From NCBI RefSeq assembly GCF_003633685.1, contig NZ_RBKT01000001.1, positions 8,432,001-8,496,000 on the forward strand: a DNA stretch of 64,000 bases, in the 5' to 3' direction. A program made the position numbers and the translations under genes. Below are positions 35,601 through 44,956 of the stretch, piece after piece. Each line of letters begins with the position of its first letter. The stretch's first letter is position 1. This DNA comes from Micromonospora pisi (GTDB taxonomy: Bacteria; Actinomycetota; Actinomycetes; Mycobacteriales; Micromonosporaceae). A model generated the notes under the pieces. That model was not told the origin of the DNA and searched no databases. It was given only the letters and a program-made list of their open reading frames with translations.

Positions 35601-35911
35601 CCAAGGGCACCCAAGGGACCTTGGACCACCGTTCGTCGGTGCAAGTTCCCCGATAGTGCAGGGGCGGGCTGTCGGCTTGCCGACAGTGGCCAACTGCCGC
35701 AGGGGCTCGGCGCGGTGGTCGGCCGCGCCTCCCCGATTCCGTCTGGACTGGGCACCAGTGCTTTCGCCGCAGCGAAGCTCCTTCATACCGGCGCGCCTCT
35801 CCGCTCAACTGGTTCTAGATTCGCGGCCACCTGTTGATCGCAGAGGTCAGGAAGTGTCAAGGAGTGCTGTGATGATGACGCGGTAGGTTGCGCCCGATGG
35901 AGAGGGGAGCC

Positions 35912-37453
35912 ATGGCGAACCCACCGCGACTGTGGTGGCAGGACATCGATCCCATGGTGTGGCGGTGCTTCGGCCAACCAGATGATCTTGCGCGTGAACG
36001 CAACATAGCGGTGCTCGCCTCCTTGGAGGAACTCGCCACCCGTGCGCCGATGTCGGCGCTGGGCGACATCGACGCGCAGATGCGCGAAGTCGGATTTCTC
36101 GACACGATTACCGATCGTGAGCTGCGCGATGTGCTCGACTACCTGACCAGTGCGCATCTGGTCGAGCCTTTTCGCGACTATGCCGCGCTCAATTCGGGCT
36201 TGGACGCGGTGATGCGCCGCCAAGAGGCTTGGGCGTTGACCAAGGTGGGCCGGGCCGTGGTCGGTGCCGTGCGCTCGGCCGTCGTTGACTCGCGGCGGGC
36301 GTTGCAGCTGCCGACCCGTCTACTGGATGGCGTCGACCGTACGCTGCGCGCCTTGCTCGAACACGCGGTGCAGGATCCAGGGCTGCTGCCGACCGATCTC
36401 GACGACGTGCGTACCCGTCTGGAGGAGATGCAACGCGTCACGGCTGACTTCTACGCAGCCTTGGCGCAGATGGTGCAGTCCGATGTAACCGACGACCTGA
36501 TCTTCGGTGAGAACCGCGACCGGGTCGTCGAGGCGTTGCGCCAGTTCCCGCGCGAGTCCGAGCGCGCGCTGCGCAGAGTGGAGCTGACCCTCGCCGAACT
36601 CGACGCCGCGGGGCCGAGGCTTCTGGTGGAGGCGGCGGCGATGCATGCCGGTCTAATCGACCCCGGCGAACAGCAACACTGGATCGACGAGCGAGCGCGC
36701 CGCCTGACGGACCTGCAGGCGTGGTTCGGCCGGGACGGGTCAGTGCAAAGACTGATCTCGTCCGCCGCAGGAGCGGTCCACACACTGCTGGTCGCGATCG
36801 ACCGCCGCTACACGGCCTTGCGCCGGGGCTCCGACCTGGCCGCCGACTTCCGGGAACTGGCCTACAGCCTGCATGCACAGCCCGACGACGCGCAGGCGCG
36901 GCGGGTGTACGCGGCAGCGTTCGGTCGGTGGCCCTCGGCCCACGCTGCGGTCGCCACCGCCGAGGAGGAGGTCGCCTTCGCCACCGCCGCCGAGGCGGGC
37001 ATTAGCCGCCACCAAGTCGATGTGGTGCTGCGCGAACACGAACGCAGCGGTCCGGCCGGTGGCCGGCCCCGCAAAGTCCCCGACGCCGGCGAGGCCCGGA
37101 CCGCGGCGCTGCAGCGCGCGGCCGCCGAGTCCGCCGCCCGACGCCGTTTCACAGCGCTGCTGCTCACCGAAGGCGAGGTCCGCATGACCCACTTCTCCGG
37201 CCTGGAGACGCCGGCGCTGGCCATCCTCCTGAGCGCCGTCGAGGTCGCCCTGCACACCACCGACCCTGTCACCGGCTACGGCGAGGCCCAAGCCGAGGGC
37301 GCCAACGTCGTAGTGCGCGTTCGTGACATCCGCCCCGGCGCGACCGTGGCGGTCCGGTTCGTCGAGGGTGTGCTGCGGGCACCCGACCTGCTGGTGAGCG
37401 TCAGCCCTGCGGACACCGGTGTCGTACCTGCGCGGGTTGAGGGGGCGGCATGA
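35912..37453 (+). CDS. jetA: Wadjet type II protein JetA (TIGR02677/DUF2397 family)
   Basis: 513 residues from ATG 35912 with AGAGGGGAG close upstream (in-frame TTG 35888 and ATG 35897 are less likely). The mostly helical protein has FGQPDDLARERNIAVLASLEE, LRDVLDYLTSAHLVEPFRDY (a winged-helix), long central helices, RLTDLQAWFGRDGSVQRL, and a C-terminal domain (RFTALLLTEGEVRMTHFSGLE) as in DUF2397. JetA is the kleisin/MukF-like subunit of the JetABC SMC complex. It overlaps jetB by four bases. First gene of the operon; only mobile-element relics lie upstream. Confidence 0.9.
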   Translation: MANPPRLWWQDIDPMVWRCFGQPDDLARERNIAVLASLEELATRAPMSALGDIDAQMREVGFLDTITDRELRDVLDYLTSAHLVEPFRDYAALNSGLDAVMRRQEAWALTKVGRAVVGAVRSAVVDSRRALQLPTRLLDGVDRTLRALLEHAVQDPGLLPTDLDDVRTRLEEMQRVTADFYAALAQMVQSDVTDDLIFGENRDRVVEALRQFPRESERALRRVELTLAELDAAGPRLLVEAAAMHAGLIDPGEQQHWIDERARRLTDLQAWFGRDGSVQRLISSAAGAVHTLLVAIDRRYTALRRGSDLAADFRELAYSLHAQPDDAQARRVYAAAFGRWPSAHAAVATAEEEVAFATAAEAGISRHQVDVVLREHERSGPAGGRPRKVPDAGEARTAALQRAAAESAARRRFTALLLTEGEVRMTHFSGLETPALAILLSAVEVALHTTDPVTGYGEAQAEGANVVVRVRDIRPGATVAVRFVEGVLRAPDLLVSVSPADTGVVPARVEGAA

Positions 37454-38745
37454 CCCAGCGGCCCCTCGACCCGGACCTCAGCGAAGCAGCGCGGCATTTG
37501 ACGGTGACTTGCCGCATCACCGCGGCTGACGATCCGGGGCGTTACCGGCACGTGCTGCGCGGCCGACGCGAACTCACCGAATTCTTCCGTGCTGAGCTGG
37601 GCTGGAGTCTGCACATCCACGAGGTGTCCGGGGTGGTGCGGCTGCACAAACGCCGCGACGACGTGCCCGCCGACCGGGGGCCGCATCTGCCGCGCCGGAC
37701 CGGCCGCGGCGACCTCGCACCCGCCCACGTGCTCGTGCTGGTAGCCCTGGTCTGCGAGCAGTTGTGGCGCCGCCCGCGCATCAGTCTGCGCGAGTTGTTG
37801 CAGTCGGTCGCTCAGGTGTGCGCCGCCGAGGCGGCGACCGGACGGCTTCCCTCGTTCCGGATCGTCGCCACGGACGGTGTCAGCAAGCGGGAGGCTCAGA
37901 CTGCCCGCGAGAACATCGTCGACGCCATCCGGCTGCTGCAAGCCGAAGGCGAAATCACCGTCGACGCCGACCTGGAACGGGCGGTGACCGACGAGGACGC
38001 CGAGGTGTTCATCACCGCCGACCGGGACAGCCTCGCCAACAAGTTCGCGTCCCTGTCTCCGACCCTGCTGGCGCTCAACGACCGGCCACCCGCGCAGCAC
38101 GTCGAGGCGCTGACTGCGGTGTCGCTGCCCGACGCGGATCCGGGCGCCGCCGCGCAACGACGCGCCGGGGTGGAGGGCCGCCGGTTGACAGCGCTGAGGC
38201 GCGTCGCCGACGACCCTGCCGCGGACCCCGGCGACGATCCGAACGACGTGGGCTATCTCGCCACCCTGACCGGCCGGGAGCGGGCCCTCAATGTCGCGTC
38301 GGCGTTGGGCCTGGTCAGTACCGTACGACGCGACTGGTGGGAGATCACCGACCCGGCGGCATCCGGTACCACCGGTGCTTTCCCACAGGGCAGGCGTATC
38401 GAACGGCAGGCGGCGCTGGCTCTGCTGGCAATGTTGCCGGAGTACCACGACCGGTTCGTGACCGTCGCCGACATCACCACGATGGTGGAGCGGATCCGGG
38501 CACAGACGCCGCGGTGGGCTGCCGGTTACGCCGAACGCACCGCGGCTCTTGCTCACGCCGCGGCCGCCGACCTCGTCGCCGCCGGACTGCTGCACGCCAC
38601 CGGCGACGGCGACCGCTGGCAGATCACGCCCGGGGTGCATCTGTGGCGCGTGCGCGTGCGTCACCGGGAGCAGCCACGCAGCCGGACACAGGCGGTGCCG
38701 GAGCCGGACAGCCTGTTCAGCATGGCCACCACCCAGGGGGAGTAA
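37450..38745 (+). CDS. jetB: Wadjet type II protein JetB (TIGR02678/DUF2398 family)
   Basis: 431 residues starting at ATG 37450 within the jetA stop. It has YRHVLRGRRELTEFFRAELGW, LHIHEVSGVVRLHKR, LVLVALVCEQLWRRPRISL, IVDAIRLLQAEGEITVDADL and late RIEAERQAALALLAMLPEY-like helices. This matches the DUF2398 layout of tandem winged-helix domains. JetB is the KITE/MukE-like partner that bridges JetA and the JetC heads. Spacing to jetC is 5 bases, so one transcript is expected. Confidence 0.9.
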   Translation: MTQRPLDPDLSEAARHLTVTCRITAADDPGRYRHVLRGRRELTEFFRAELGWSLHIHEVSGVVRLHKRRDDVPADRGPHLPRRTGRGDLAPAHVLVLVALVCEQLWRRPRISLRELLQSVAQVCAAEAATGRLPSFRIVATDGVSKREAQTARENIVDAIRLLQAEGEITVDADLERAVTDEDAEVFITADRDSLANKFASLSPTLLALNDRPPAQHVEALTAVSLPDADPGAAAQRRAGVEGRRLTALRRVADDPAADPGDDPNDVGYLATLTGRERALNVASALGLVSTVRRDWWEITDPAASGTTGAFPQGRRIERQAALALLAMLPEYHDRFVTVADITTMVERIRAQTPRWAAGYAERTAALAHAAAADLVAAGLLHATGDGDRWQITPGVHLWRVRVRHREQPRSRTQAVPEPDSLFSMATTQGE

Positions 38746-38750
38746 CAGCA

Positions 38751-41700
38751 GTGAGCGTGATCCCGCACCAGATCCGACGCCTGCCGGAGCCGGCGCTCGA
38801 GGACGTAGCCGACCTCGGTGTCCCACGGGCGGTCGGCAGGTGGCAGCCCACCCGGGCCGGTGCGGTCAACTCGTGGGCCTGGACCGACGAGGTGTTCCTG
38901 TTCGCCGACGGCTGGCTAGCCCTGGCCGGGCCGAACGGCTCGGGTAAATCCCTGACCGCGTCGATGCTGGTCACCATGCTCCTGGACGCCGACACCTCGC
39001 AGAAAGCACTGTCGGTCTCGGGTGAGGCCGCCGGCACACTCATCGACCGGCACACCGACCGCACCACCACCGAGGACCGCACCGGAGCTTGGTGGCTGGA
39101 GTACGGCCTGCATACGGCCGGCTCGGCTGACGTGCGCTACCTGACCACCGGGCTGTGGCTGCGGTCGCAGGGCGGCAGCCTGCAACGAGCGTTCTTCCTC
39201 ACCCCTGGCCGCGTCGGCATCGACCTGCACCTGCAACGCGACCGCGAACCGGTCGCTGTCGAGGACCTCGCCGCGCAATTGTCCGCCCTCGACGGCCGGC
39301 TGTTCACCTCCCACGACCGGCTCACGAGCAAGGCGAAACCCCATCTGCACGTCGCGGACGAAGACCAGTACCGGGACGCCGTACGCACCACGTTGTTCGC
39401 TCCGCTGGACGCGGTGCAGTTCGATGCGCTGCTCGGAGTCCTTCGCAGTCTGCGCAGCGTACGCACCGCGGAAGCCATCTCTCCGAACGCGATGCGAACG
39501 GTGCTGACCGAGGCCCTTCCCGCTCTGGATCCGCGGGCCTTGCAGTTCATCGCCGACACCATGGAACGCATCGCCGATCTGGAACGTCAGCTGCAGCAGG
39601 CCCGGTCCGAGACCCGTCAGCTGGAGCAGGCCGAGCAGCAGTACCGCCGCTACCTAGACACGGTCACCGCAGTGGAGGCCGCACAGCTCTCGCACGCCCA
39701 AACCCTCTTCGACGATCATGGCCGTCAAGTGCGCGCCGCCGAGGACAAGCTGACCGAGGCGACACGGGCCGCGGCGGCCGTCGCCGCGCAGCGGGCCGAG
39801 CTGCGTACCACGATCACCGAAGTGAAAGGGAAGCTGCAGGCGACCGACGCGGCCCTGCGTGACCACGCCGGCGCGGAACTGCCCCAGCTCGAAGAGCGAC
39901 TCACCGAGCTGCGCAAGCTGCACGACGCGGCGCGGCAGCGACAAGACGACCTGGCAGACGATGCCGAGCTCACCGCCGCTGCAGCCCAGGAAGCGTTAGA
40001 GCAGGCCAGCAGCGGGCAGCGACATCTGGGCGAACTCGTGTCCCATCTGCTGGCAGCCGCGGCCGAGGTCGGCGCGCAAGCCTTCGTCGACCGCATCGCC
40101 GACAGCAGTAATCAGCTCACCAGCACCGAACCCGGTTCTGCGGTGACGCTGACGGGCCTCGCCCAGCTGGCCGGCACGCCCCATAGTTGGGTACAGGCAC
40201 GTCTGGACGTTCTGCAGCGCATCGACGCTGCCATGCGCGAACTCGACATAGCCCAGGAGGGCCAGCGCGGAGCCGCCGCACAGGTACGCGCTGCCGAAGC
40301 CGACCGCGACCGGTACGAGCAGACCGCCGAGCAGGCCGTCACCTTGCGCCGCACCGCCGAATCTGAGCTTGGCGCCGCATTGCAGCAATGGGACGGCCAC
40401 CGTGTCGAGCTTCCCGCCATACCCGCACATCTGCTCGACACCGGCGAAAGGATCGACCCGGACGCACTGGTGAGCTGGCTGCACCGAGCCGGCACGAGCA
40501 CCCGGCATCGAATCGCACTCGCGGCGCGCGAACAAGACGTCCATAACGCCGGCCGTAACGTGACCGCTGCGGAAGCCGCAGTGGGCACAGCGGCCGGCAA
40601 ACGCGAAAAGGCGGACGCAACGGCGGCCGAGGCCGAACGCGGCCTTGCCAGCGCCGAGCAGCAAGCCGTCATCGATCACGAGGCTGCCGACGAACGCGCC
40701 CGGCAGGACCAGGCAGCTCACGAAGCCGCGGTCGAAGCCGCGCAGCAGATCACCGCGGATGCCGAACAAGCACTTGCCGACGGAGGTACTGCTGCCACCG
40801 CCGCCGCGCTCACCTGGGCTCACCGCGTCGCTGCGTGGCGGACCTCGCTGATCCACCTCGACCCCGCCGCAATCAACGTGCCCAGCGCCCCGGACACCGT
40901 CGACCTGCACCAGCCGGCAAGAGCCGTCCAACAGGCACACGCCACGGTCGCCGCGCGGCTGCAACGCAGCATCGCCGGCGCCGAACACGACCGAGACCAA
41001 GCCCAGCAAAGCGTGCAGCACATCGAGGCTGAGCTCAGCAACGCCCGCCGGCAATCACCCGTACCCGCCGCACCGCCGTGGCGTGCCGTGCGCCACCCGG
41101 ACGCCGGCGTCCCGTTCTGGGCGGCGGTCGCGTTCGCACCCCAGACAGGCGCCGGCCACGCCGACCGGCTGGAAGGTGCCCTGCTGGTGTCCGGCCTGCT
41201 CGACGCGCTGATCACCCATGACGGCCGGCTCATCGGCGACGGCGACGTCATCCTGTCCCCACACGCCCCCGTTCCCGGTCGCAGCCTCGCCGACGTACTG
41301 AGCGCGGAACCGGACTGCGGCATCGACCCGCGCCGCATCACCAGCCTGCTGCGCAGCATCACCATCGACGAACACGACAGTGACACCTTCGCCGGACGTC
41401 TGCGCATCGGCCCGATGATCGCGACCGCTCCGCGCGACTACCGCGCCGCATTCATCGGTCGCACCGCCCGTGAACGCGCCCGCCGCACACGGGTCTCCGA
41501 CCTCGAACACCAGCTCGCCATTGCAGGTGACATTCTCACCGGCGCGCAGCGCCACCTACAGTCGATGCAAGAGGCGGCACAAGCCGCGCAGGCTGAAGCC
41601 GACAGCTTCCCGGGCACCGACGACATCGCCCGAGCCCGCGACAACCTGGTCCAGCTACGCCTCGCGCTCGCCGACGCCGAGCAGCGCACCACCAGAGCCG

Positions 41701-43718
41701 CCGCCGAGGCCGATGCCGTCCTGGCCCGTGCGCTGACCGCTGTCGCCGCTACCCGTACCGCCATCGACCGGAGCTTGATCGACGCCGGCCAACGACTCGA
41801 ATCCGCCGGTGACACCCTGCGAGAATCCCTCGAAGCCGAAACTGCCGCCGCCGAACACCTGACCGCCATGCGTGTCGAACTGGCCACCGCGGTCGACCAC
41901 CGTGATCAGGCCCAAGCCGCTGAGGACCGGTGCACCCACGAAGAACACTCATTCCCCGACCTGGACGACTTGCGACGAGTCCTGCGCGATGAGGACGCCG
42001 CGGAGCAGGCCGCCATCGCCGCCCGAGCCCGCGTCACCGACCACGAAGGTCTGCACCGCGACGCCAGTACCCGCGTCGTGCAGGCGCAGCAGACTGTCAA
42101 CGTCGCGGCCACGCAGCCGGACAGCACCATGCTGCCCACCAGTGCCCAACCCCTGCACCGGCACCGGCAAGCGGTTGAAGGCTTCGACCGCCAGATCAGC
42201 ACCTGGTCCAACGCCGCACAACGCACCCTCGATCTGCTCACCACCGCCCACCTCACCAAGAAGACGGCCGGCCGCACCGCCGCAAAGCTGCACGCCGCCG
42301 TCGCCGACGCAGGCAACCTGCAGCAGAGCGCGACCAGCCTGAACGCCCGCGTCGAGCAGACCCGGACCCTGCACGGCGCCGAATACACCTACCTTCTGCG
42401 CACCCGTGAGGCCCTCGATGCCGAACACAACGCCCGGCAGGCCGAGGACGAGGCACTCGGCAAACAGCACGGCAAGCACGAGGTCGCCGAAGCCGAAGCC
42501 CGTCTGACCCTGACCAACCTCGCACCGCAACGAGTCGAGACCGAACAAGCCCGGACCCGCCACCACCACCGCATGGGCCTACTGGCCACCTACGGCTTCG
42601 CCGACGTCCCGGACGACATCCCACACGAACCCGACGGCACCCCCGCCAACGTCACGGCCGCACTGAGCTGGGCCCGCCGGATCCTGGCCCAACGACAGGG
42701 AAGCACCCGCCTGGACTCCCTCATCGGCAACCGTGACCGGATGCTCCGCCAGCTTGAGAACACCACCCGTACCGTCAATCAGGCCCTCGCCGCGTTCGAC
42801 CAGCAACTCGACATCACCACCCTGGAGAACACCGACTGGCGCCGTGTCACCCTCGCCGCCCCCAACGCCGCCGTCGGTGACGACCTGCGCCACGCCGCCG
42901 CCACACTGCGCACCACCGTCGCGGGCCTGGAAGCCGACCTACGTCACGACATCAAGGGCATCCTGAAAACCTCGACGTTCATCCAGCTGCGCCGCGACAT
43001 CCAGCAACGACGCGAAGCCGCCCAAGAGCTGGTGCGCCAGATCCGCGCGACCCTGCAGAACGTGCGAACCGGCGTCGCCCGCGTCGGCGTGCAGGTCGAC
43101 TGGAAGGTCCGCGAGGATGACAACGCCCGCCAGATGGTCGACCTGCTCACCGCACCGCCCTCCGACGAGGTCTTCGAGACGATGTACGACGTCCTGCGCC
43201 GCCGGATGGAAGAAGCCGGCGACGAAACCTGGACCGACCGCGTCGCCCACACCTTCGACTACCGCTCCTGGCACGAGTGGCACATCAGCGTCACCCACAG
43301 CAGCTTCGGCGCTGACCAGTTCAAACCCGTCAACGCCCGCTCCAACCCGCTCAAGAGCCTGTCCACCGGCGAATCACGCCTGGCCACCATGCTGCCGCTG
43401 CTCGCCGCTGCCTGGTCCATGTACTCCGGCGCCACCTACGTTGGCCCCCGCCTGTTGACCATCGACGAGATCGACGCCGCCTTCGACGACAAGAACCTAC
43501 GTCAGGTCCTGGCCCTGCTTCGCACCTGGAACTTCGACGTGCTCGCCACCACCCCGTCGATCGCCCCACTGATCAAACGCGAGTCCCGCGACGTCGTCAT
43601 CCACGAAGTCATCACCACCGCGGGCCGTCACCGCGTCACCATCCCCTGGCTGTGGAACGGTGCCGGCGAGGCCACACCCATCACCCTGCCGCTACCAGCC
43701 ACCACCACCGAGAGCTGA
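38751..43718 (+). CDS. jetC: Wadjet type II SMC-like ATPase JetC (TIGR02680 family)
   Basis: 1,655 residues from GTG 38751 with AGGGGGAG ~8 bases upstream; an open frame continues to 37764 but only as a shadow of jetB. Walker A GPNGSGKS is at residues 60-67. Two long Ala/Glu/Arg/Gln-rich coiled coils span ~260-700 and ~900-1,400 around a hinge-like segment (VPAAPPWRAVRHPDAGVPFW, ~770-890). The ABC signature LSTGES is at ~1,536 and Walker B LLTIDEIDAAFDD at ~1,568-1,580. JetC extrudes DNA loops with JetAB and senses small circular DNA for cleavage by JetD. Confidence 0.93.
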   Translation: MSVIPHQIRRLPEPALEDVADLGVPRAVGRWQPTRAGAVNSWAWTDEVFLFADGWLALAGPNGSGKSLTASMLVTMLLDADTSQKALSVSGEAAGTLIDRHTDRTTTEDRTGAWWLEYGLHTAGSADVRYLTTGLWLRSQGGSLQRAFFLTPGRVGIDLHLQRDREPVAVEDLAAQLSALDGRLFTSHDRLTSKAKPHLHVADEDQYRDAVRTTLFAPLDAVQFDALLGVLRSLRSVRTAEAISPNAMRTVLTEALPALDPRALQFIADTMERIADLERQLQQARSETRQLEQAEQQYRRYLDTVTAVEAAQLSHAQTLFDDHGRQVRAAEDKLTEATRAAAAVAAQRAELRTTITEVKGKLQATDAALRDHAGAELPQLEERLTELRKLHDAARQRQDDLADDAELTAAAAQEALEQASSGQRHLGELVSHLLAAAAEVGAQAFVDRIADSSNQLTSTEPGSAVTLTGLAQLAGTPHSWVQARLDVLQRIDAAMRELDIAQEGQRGAAAQVRAAEADRDRYEQTAEQAVTLRRTAESELGAALQQWDGHRVELPAIPAHLLDTGERIDPDALVSWLHRAGTSTRHRIALAAREQDVHNAGRNVTAAEAAVGTAAGKREKADATAAEAERGLASAEQQAVIDHEAADERARQDQAAHEAAVEAAQQITADAEQALADGGTAATAAALTWAHRVAAWRTSLIHLDPAAINVPSAPDTVDLHQPARAVQQAHATVAARLQRSIAGAEHDRDQAQQSVQHIEAELSNARRQSPVPAAPPWRAVRHPDAGVPFWAAVAFAPQTGAGHADRLEGALLVSGLLDALITHDGRLIGDGDVILSPHAPVPGRSLADVLSAEPDCGIDPRRITSLLRSITIDEHDSDTFAGRLRIGPMIATAPRDYRAAFIGRTARERARRTRVSDLEHQLAIAGDILTGAQRHLQSMQEAAQAAQAEADSFPGTDDIARARDNLVQLRLALADAEQRTTRAAAEADAVLARALTAVAATRTAIDRSLIDAGQRLESAGDTLRESLEAETAAAEHLTAMRVELATAVDHRDQAQAAEDRCTHEEHSFPDLDDLRRVLRDEDAAEQAAIAARARVTDHEGLHRDASTRVVQAQQTVNVAATQPDSTMLPTSAQPLHRHRQAVEGFDRQISTWSNAAQRTLDLLTTAHLTKKTAGRTAAKLHAAVADAGNLQQSATSLNARVEQTRTLHGAEYTYLLRTREALDAEHNARQAEDEALGKQHGKHEVAEAEARLTLTNLAPQRVETEQARTRHHHRMGLLATYGFADVPDDIPHEPDGTPANVTAALSWARRILAQRQGSTRLDSLIGNRDRMLRQLENTTRTVNQALAAFDQQLDITTLENTDWRRVTLAAPNAAVGDDLRHAAATLRTTVAGLEADLRHDIKGILKTSTFIQLRRDIQQRREAAQELVRQIRATLQNVRTGVARVGVQVDWKVREDDNARQMVDLLTAPPSDEVFETMYDVLRRRMEEAGDETWTDRVAHTFDYRSWHEWHISVTHSSFGADQFKPVNARSNPLKSLSTGESRLATMLPLLAAAWSMYSGATYVGPRLLTIDEIDAAFDDKNLRQVLALLRTWNFDVLATTPSIAPLIKRESRDVVIHEVITTAGRHRVTIPWLWNGAGEATPITLPLPATTTES

Positions 43719-43724
43719 CCCACG

Positions 43725-44903
43725 GTGCCCACCGACCTGACCTACCTCGCCGCCGACACCGACCTGCACCCGCTCTGGCAGGCGATCCACGACCGGCTTT
43801 GCGCCGGCACCACGCCTGAAACACTCGCCACCGTCCGCGTCACCGACATGAACCACGCCGGCGTCGCCCAGCTGCGCACCTGGCTCGACACCACCACCCG
43901 GCGCCGCCGCCGAATTTCCGCCGTCGCTGCCACCGGCGACACCATCACCGTGCCCGTCCGCGACCTGCTCACCGCCCTCGACCTCACCCCCGGTCAGCTC
44001 ATCACGATCGTGGAACTCGCCATCAACGCCCCGATTATCGACCGCAGCGCCAAAGCCCGCACCAACGCCGCCCACCGAGAGCAGCTCTGGCAGTACGCCG
44101 CCGACCAGCTGCCCGGGCTCCCTCAGCTGGTCACCCGCATGCGCACCGCCGGCCTCGGCGAGGACGACACCGACATCCGCACTACCATCGCAGCCCTGGC
44201 CACAGTCATGAAACAGCTACCCCTGACCCCACCGGCGCCGCTGGCCAAACTCGCTCACGACACCGTCGGCGACCCGCACTATTTCGACCTCGATCGGCTC
44301 GCGGGCAAACGCCTGGTCGCCGCCATCGCCGAACACACCGGCCAGGCCGTACCAGCCCGGCCGGACCTGGTGCGGGCGCTGCTGGCCGAGTCCGGCATCG
44401 TGGCGGACCGGTTGTCGGCCACCGTGCTGCTGTTCAACGTGAACACCACCGGCGACGGGCCCATCGACCGGCGACTGCGCGACAGCCGTACCCCCGTCGC
44501 CCTTACCCTGCTCGACCTCCTGCAGGAGCCGCCGATACTCGGCGCGCAAGTCCTCACCGTCGTCGAGAACCCGTCCGTACTGGAAGTCGCCTACCTCAAC
44601 GGCTCGGCGCAGCCGCTGGCGTGCACCAGCGGACAGCTGCGCGCCGTCGACCACACCCTGTTCCGCCTCGCCGTCCACCACGGCGTCCACCTGCGCTACG
44701 CCGGCGACATCGACCACGCCGGCCAGCACATCGCCACGATCGTCGCAGACACCTACGGCGCTGAACTCATCGCCATGGACGCCGACACCGCCCAGCAAGC
44801 CCAGCAACGCCCACCAGCCGTCGCGCTCACACTTGCCACGCAGGCCGACACACCGGCTATCTACCAGGAACACGACGTCGTGCTGCACCGCATATTCCAG
44901 TAG
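43725..44903 (+). CDS. jetD: Wadjet type II TOPRIM nuclease JetD (TIGR02679/DUF2399 family)
   Basis: 392 residues from GTG 43725, 6 bases after jetC. The C-terminal TOPRIM domain shows Glu281 in VLTVVENPSVLEVA and the metal-binding pair Asp328/Asp330 in LRYAGDIDHAGQHIA. The N-terminal ~230 residues are helical (DUF3323-like), with DLLTALDLTPGQLITIVELAIN. In Wadjet the dimeric JetD cuts plasmid DNA once the JetABC motor has extruded it. All predicted catalytic acids are intact, so the system looks functional. A 15-bp hairpin follows 8 bases after the stop. Confidence 0.92.
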   Translation: MPTDLTYLAADTDLHPLWQAIHDRLCAGTTPETLATVRVTDMNHAGVAQLRTWLDTTTRRRRRISAVAATGDTITVPVRDLLTALDLTPGQLITIVELAINAPIIDRSAKARTNAAHREQLWQYAADQLPGLPQLVTRMRTAGLGEDDTDIRTTIAALATVMKQLPLTPPAPLAKLAHDTVGDPHYFDLDRLAGKRLVAAIAEHTGQAVPARPDLVRALLAESGIVADRLSATVLLFNVNTTGDGPIDRRLRDSRTPVALTLLDLLQEPPILGAQVLTVVENPSVLEVAYLNGSAQPLACTSGQLRAVDHTLFRLAVHHGVHLRYAGDIDHAGQHIATIVADTYGAELIAMDADTAQQAQQRPPAVALTLATQADTPAIYQEHDVVLHRIFQ

Positions 44904-44911
44904 CGTCTCAG

Positions 44912-44956
44912 CACGAGACAGGCCCGCGGAGGCTGGGAAACCGGGCCTGTCTCGTG
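44912..44956 (+). terminator. Terminator of the jetABCD operon
   Basis: A perfect 15-bp stem (CACGAGACAGGCCCG with CGGGCCTGTCTCGTG) around a 15-base loop, starting 8 bases after jetD. The right arm ends exactly at the base before the IS256-type inverted repeat. Confidence 0.75.

Noticed and set aside
35668-35685. The CTGTCGGC-TT-GCCGACAG palindrome before jetA as an operator or terminator
   Set aside because: It lies within transposase debris ~230 bases from jetA, with no supporting context.
37764-38750. An N-terminal extension of JetC by 329 codons
   Set aside because: It overlaps jetB entirely in another frame and is Arg/Gly-rich. The GTG at 38751 has a ribosome site and matches the family start.
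37276-38826. A 516-codon minus-strand frame over jetB
   Set aside because: Antisense shadow; jetB has conserved family features and fits the operon.
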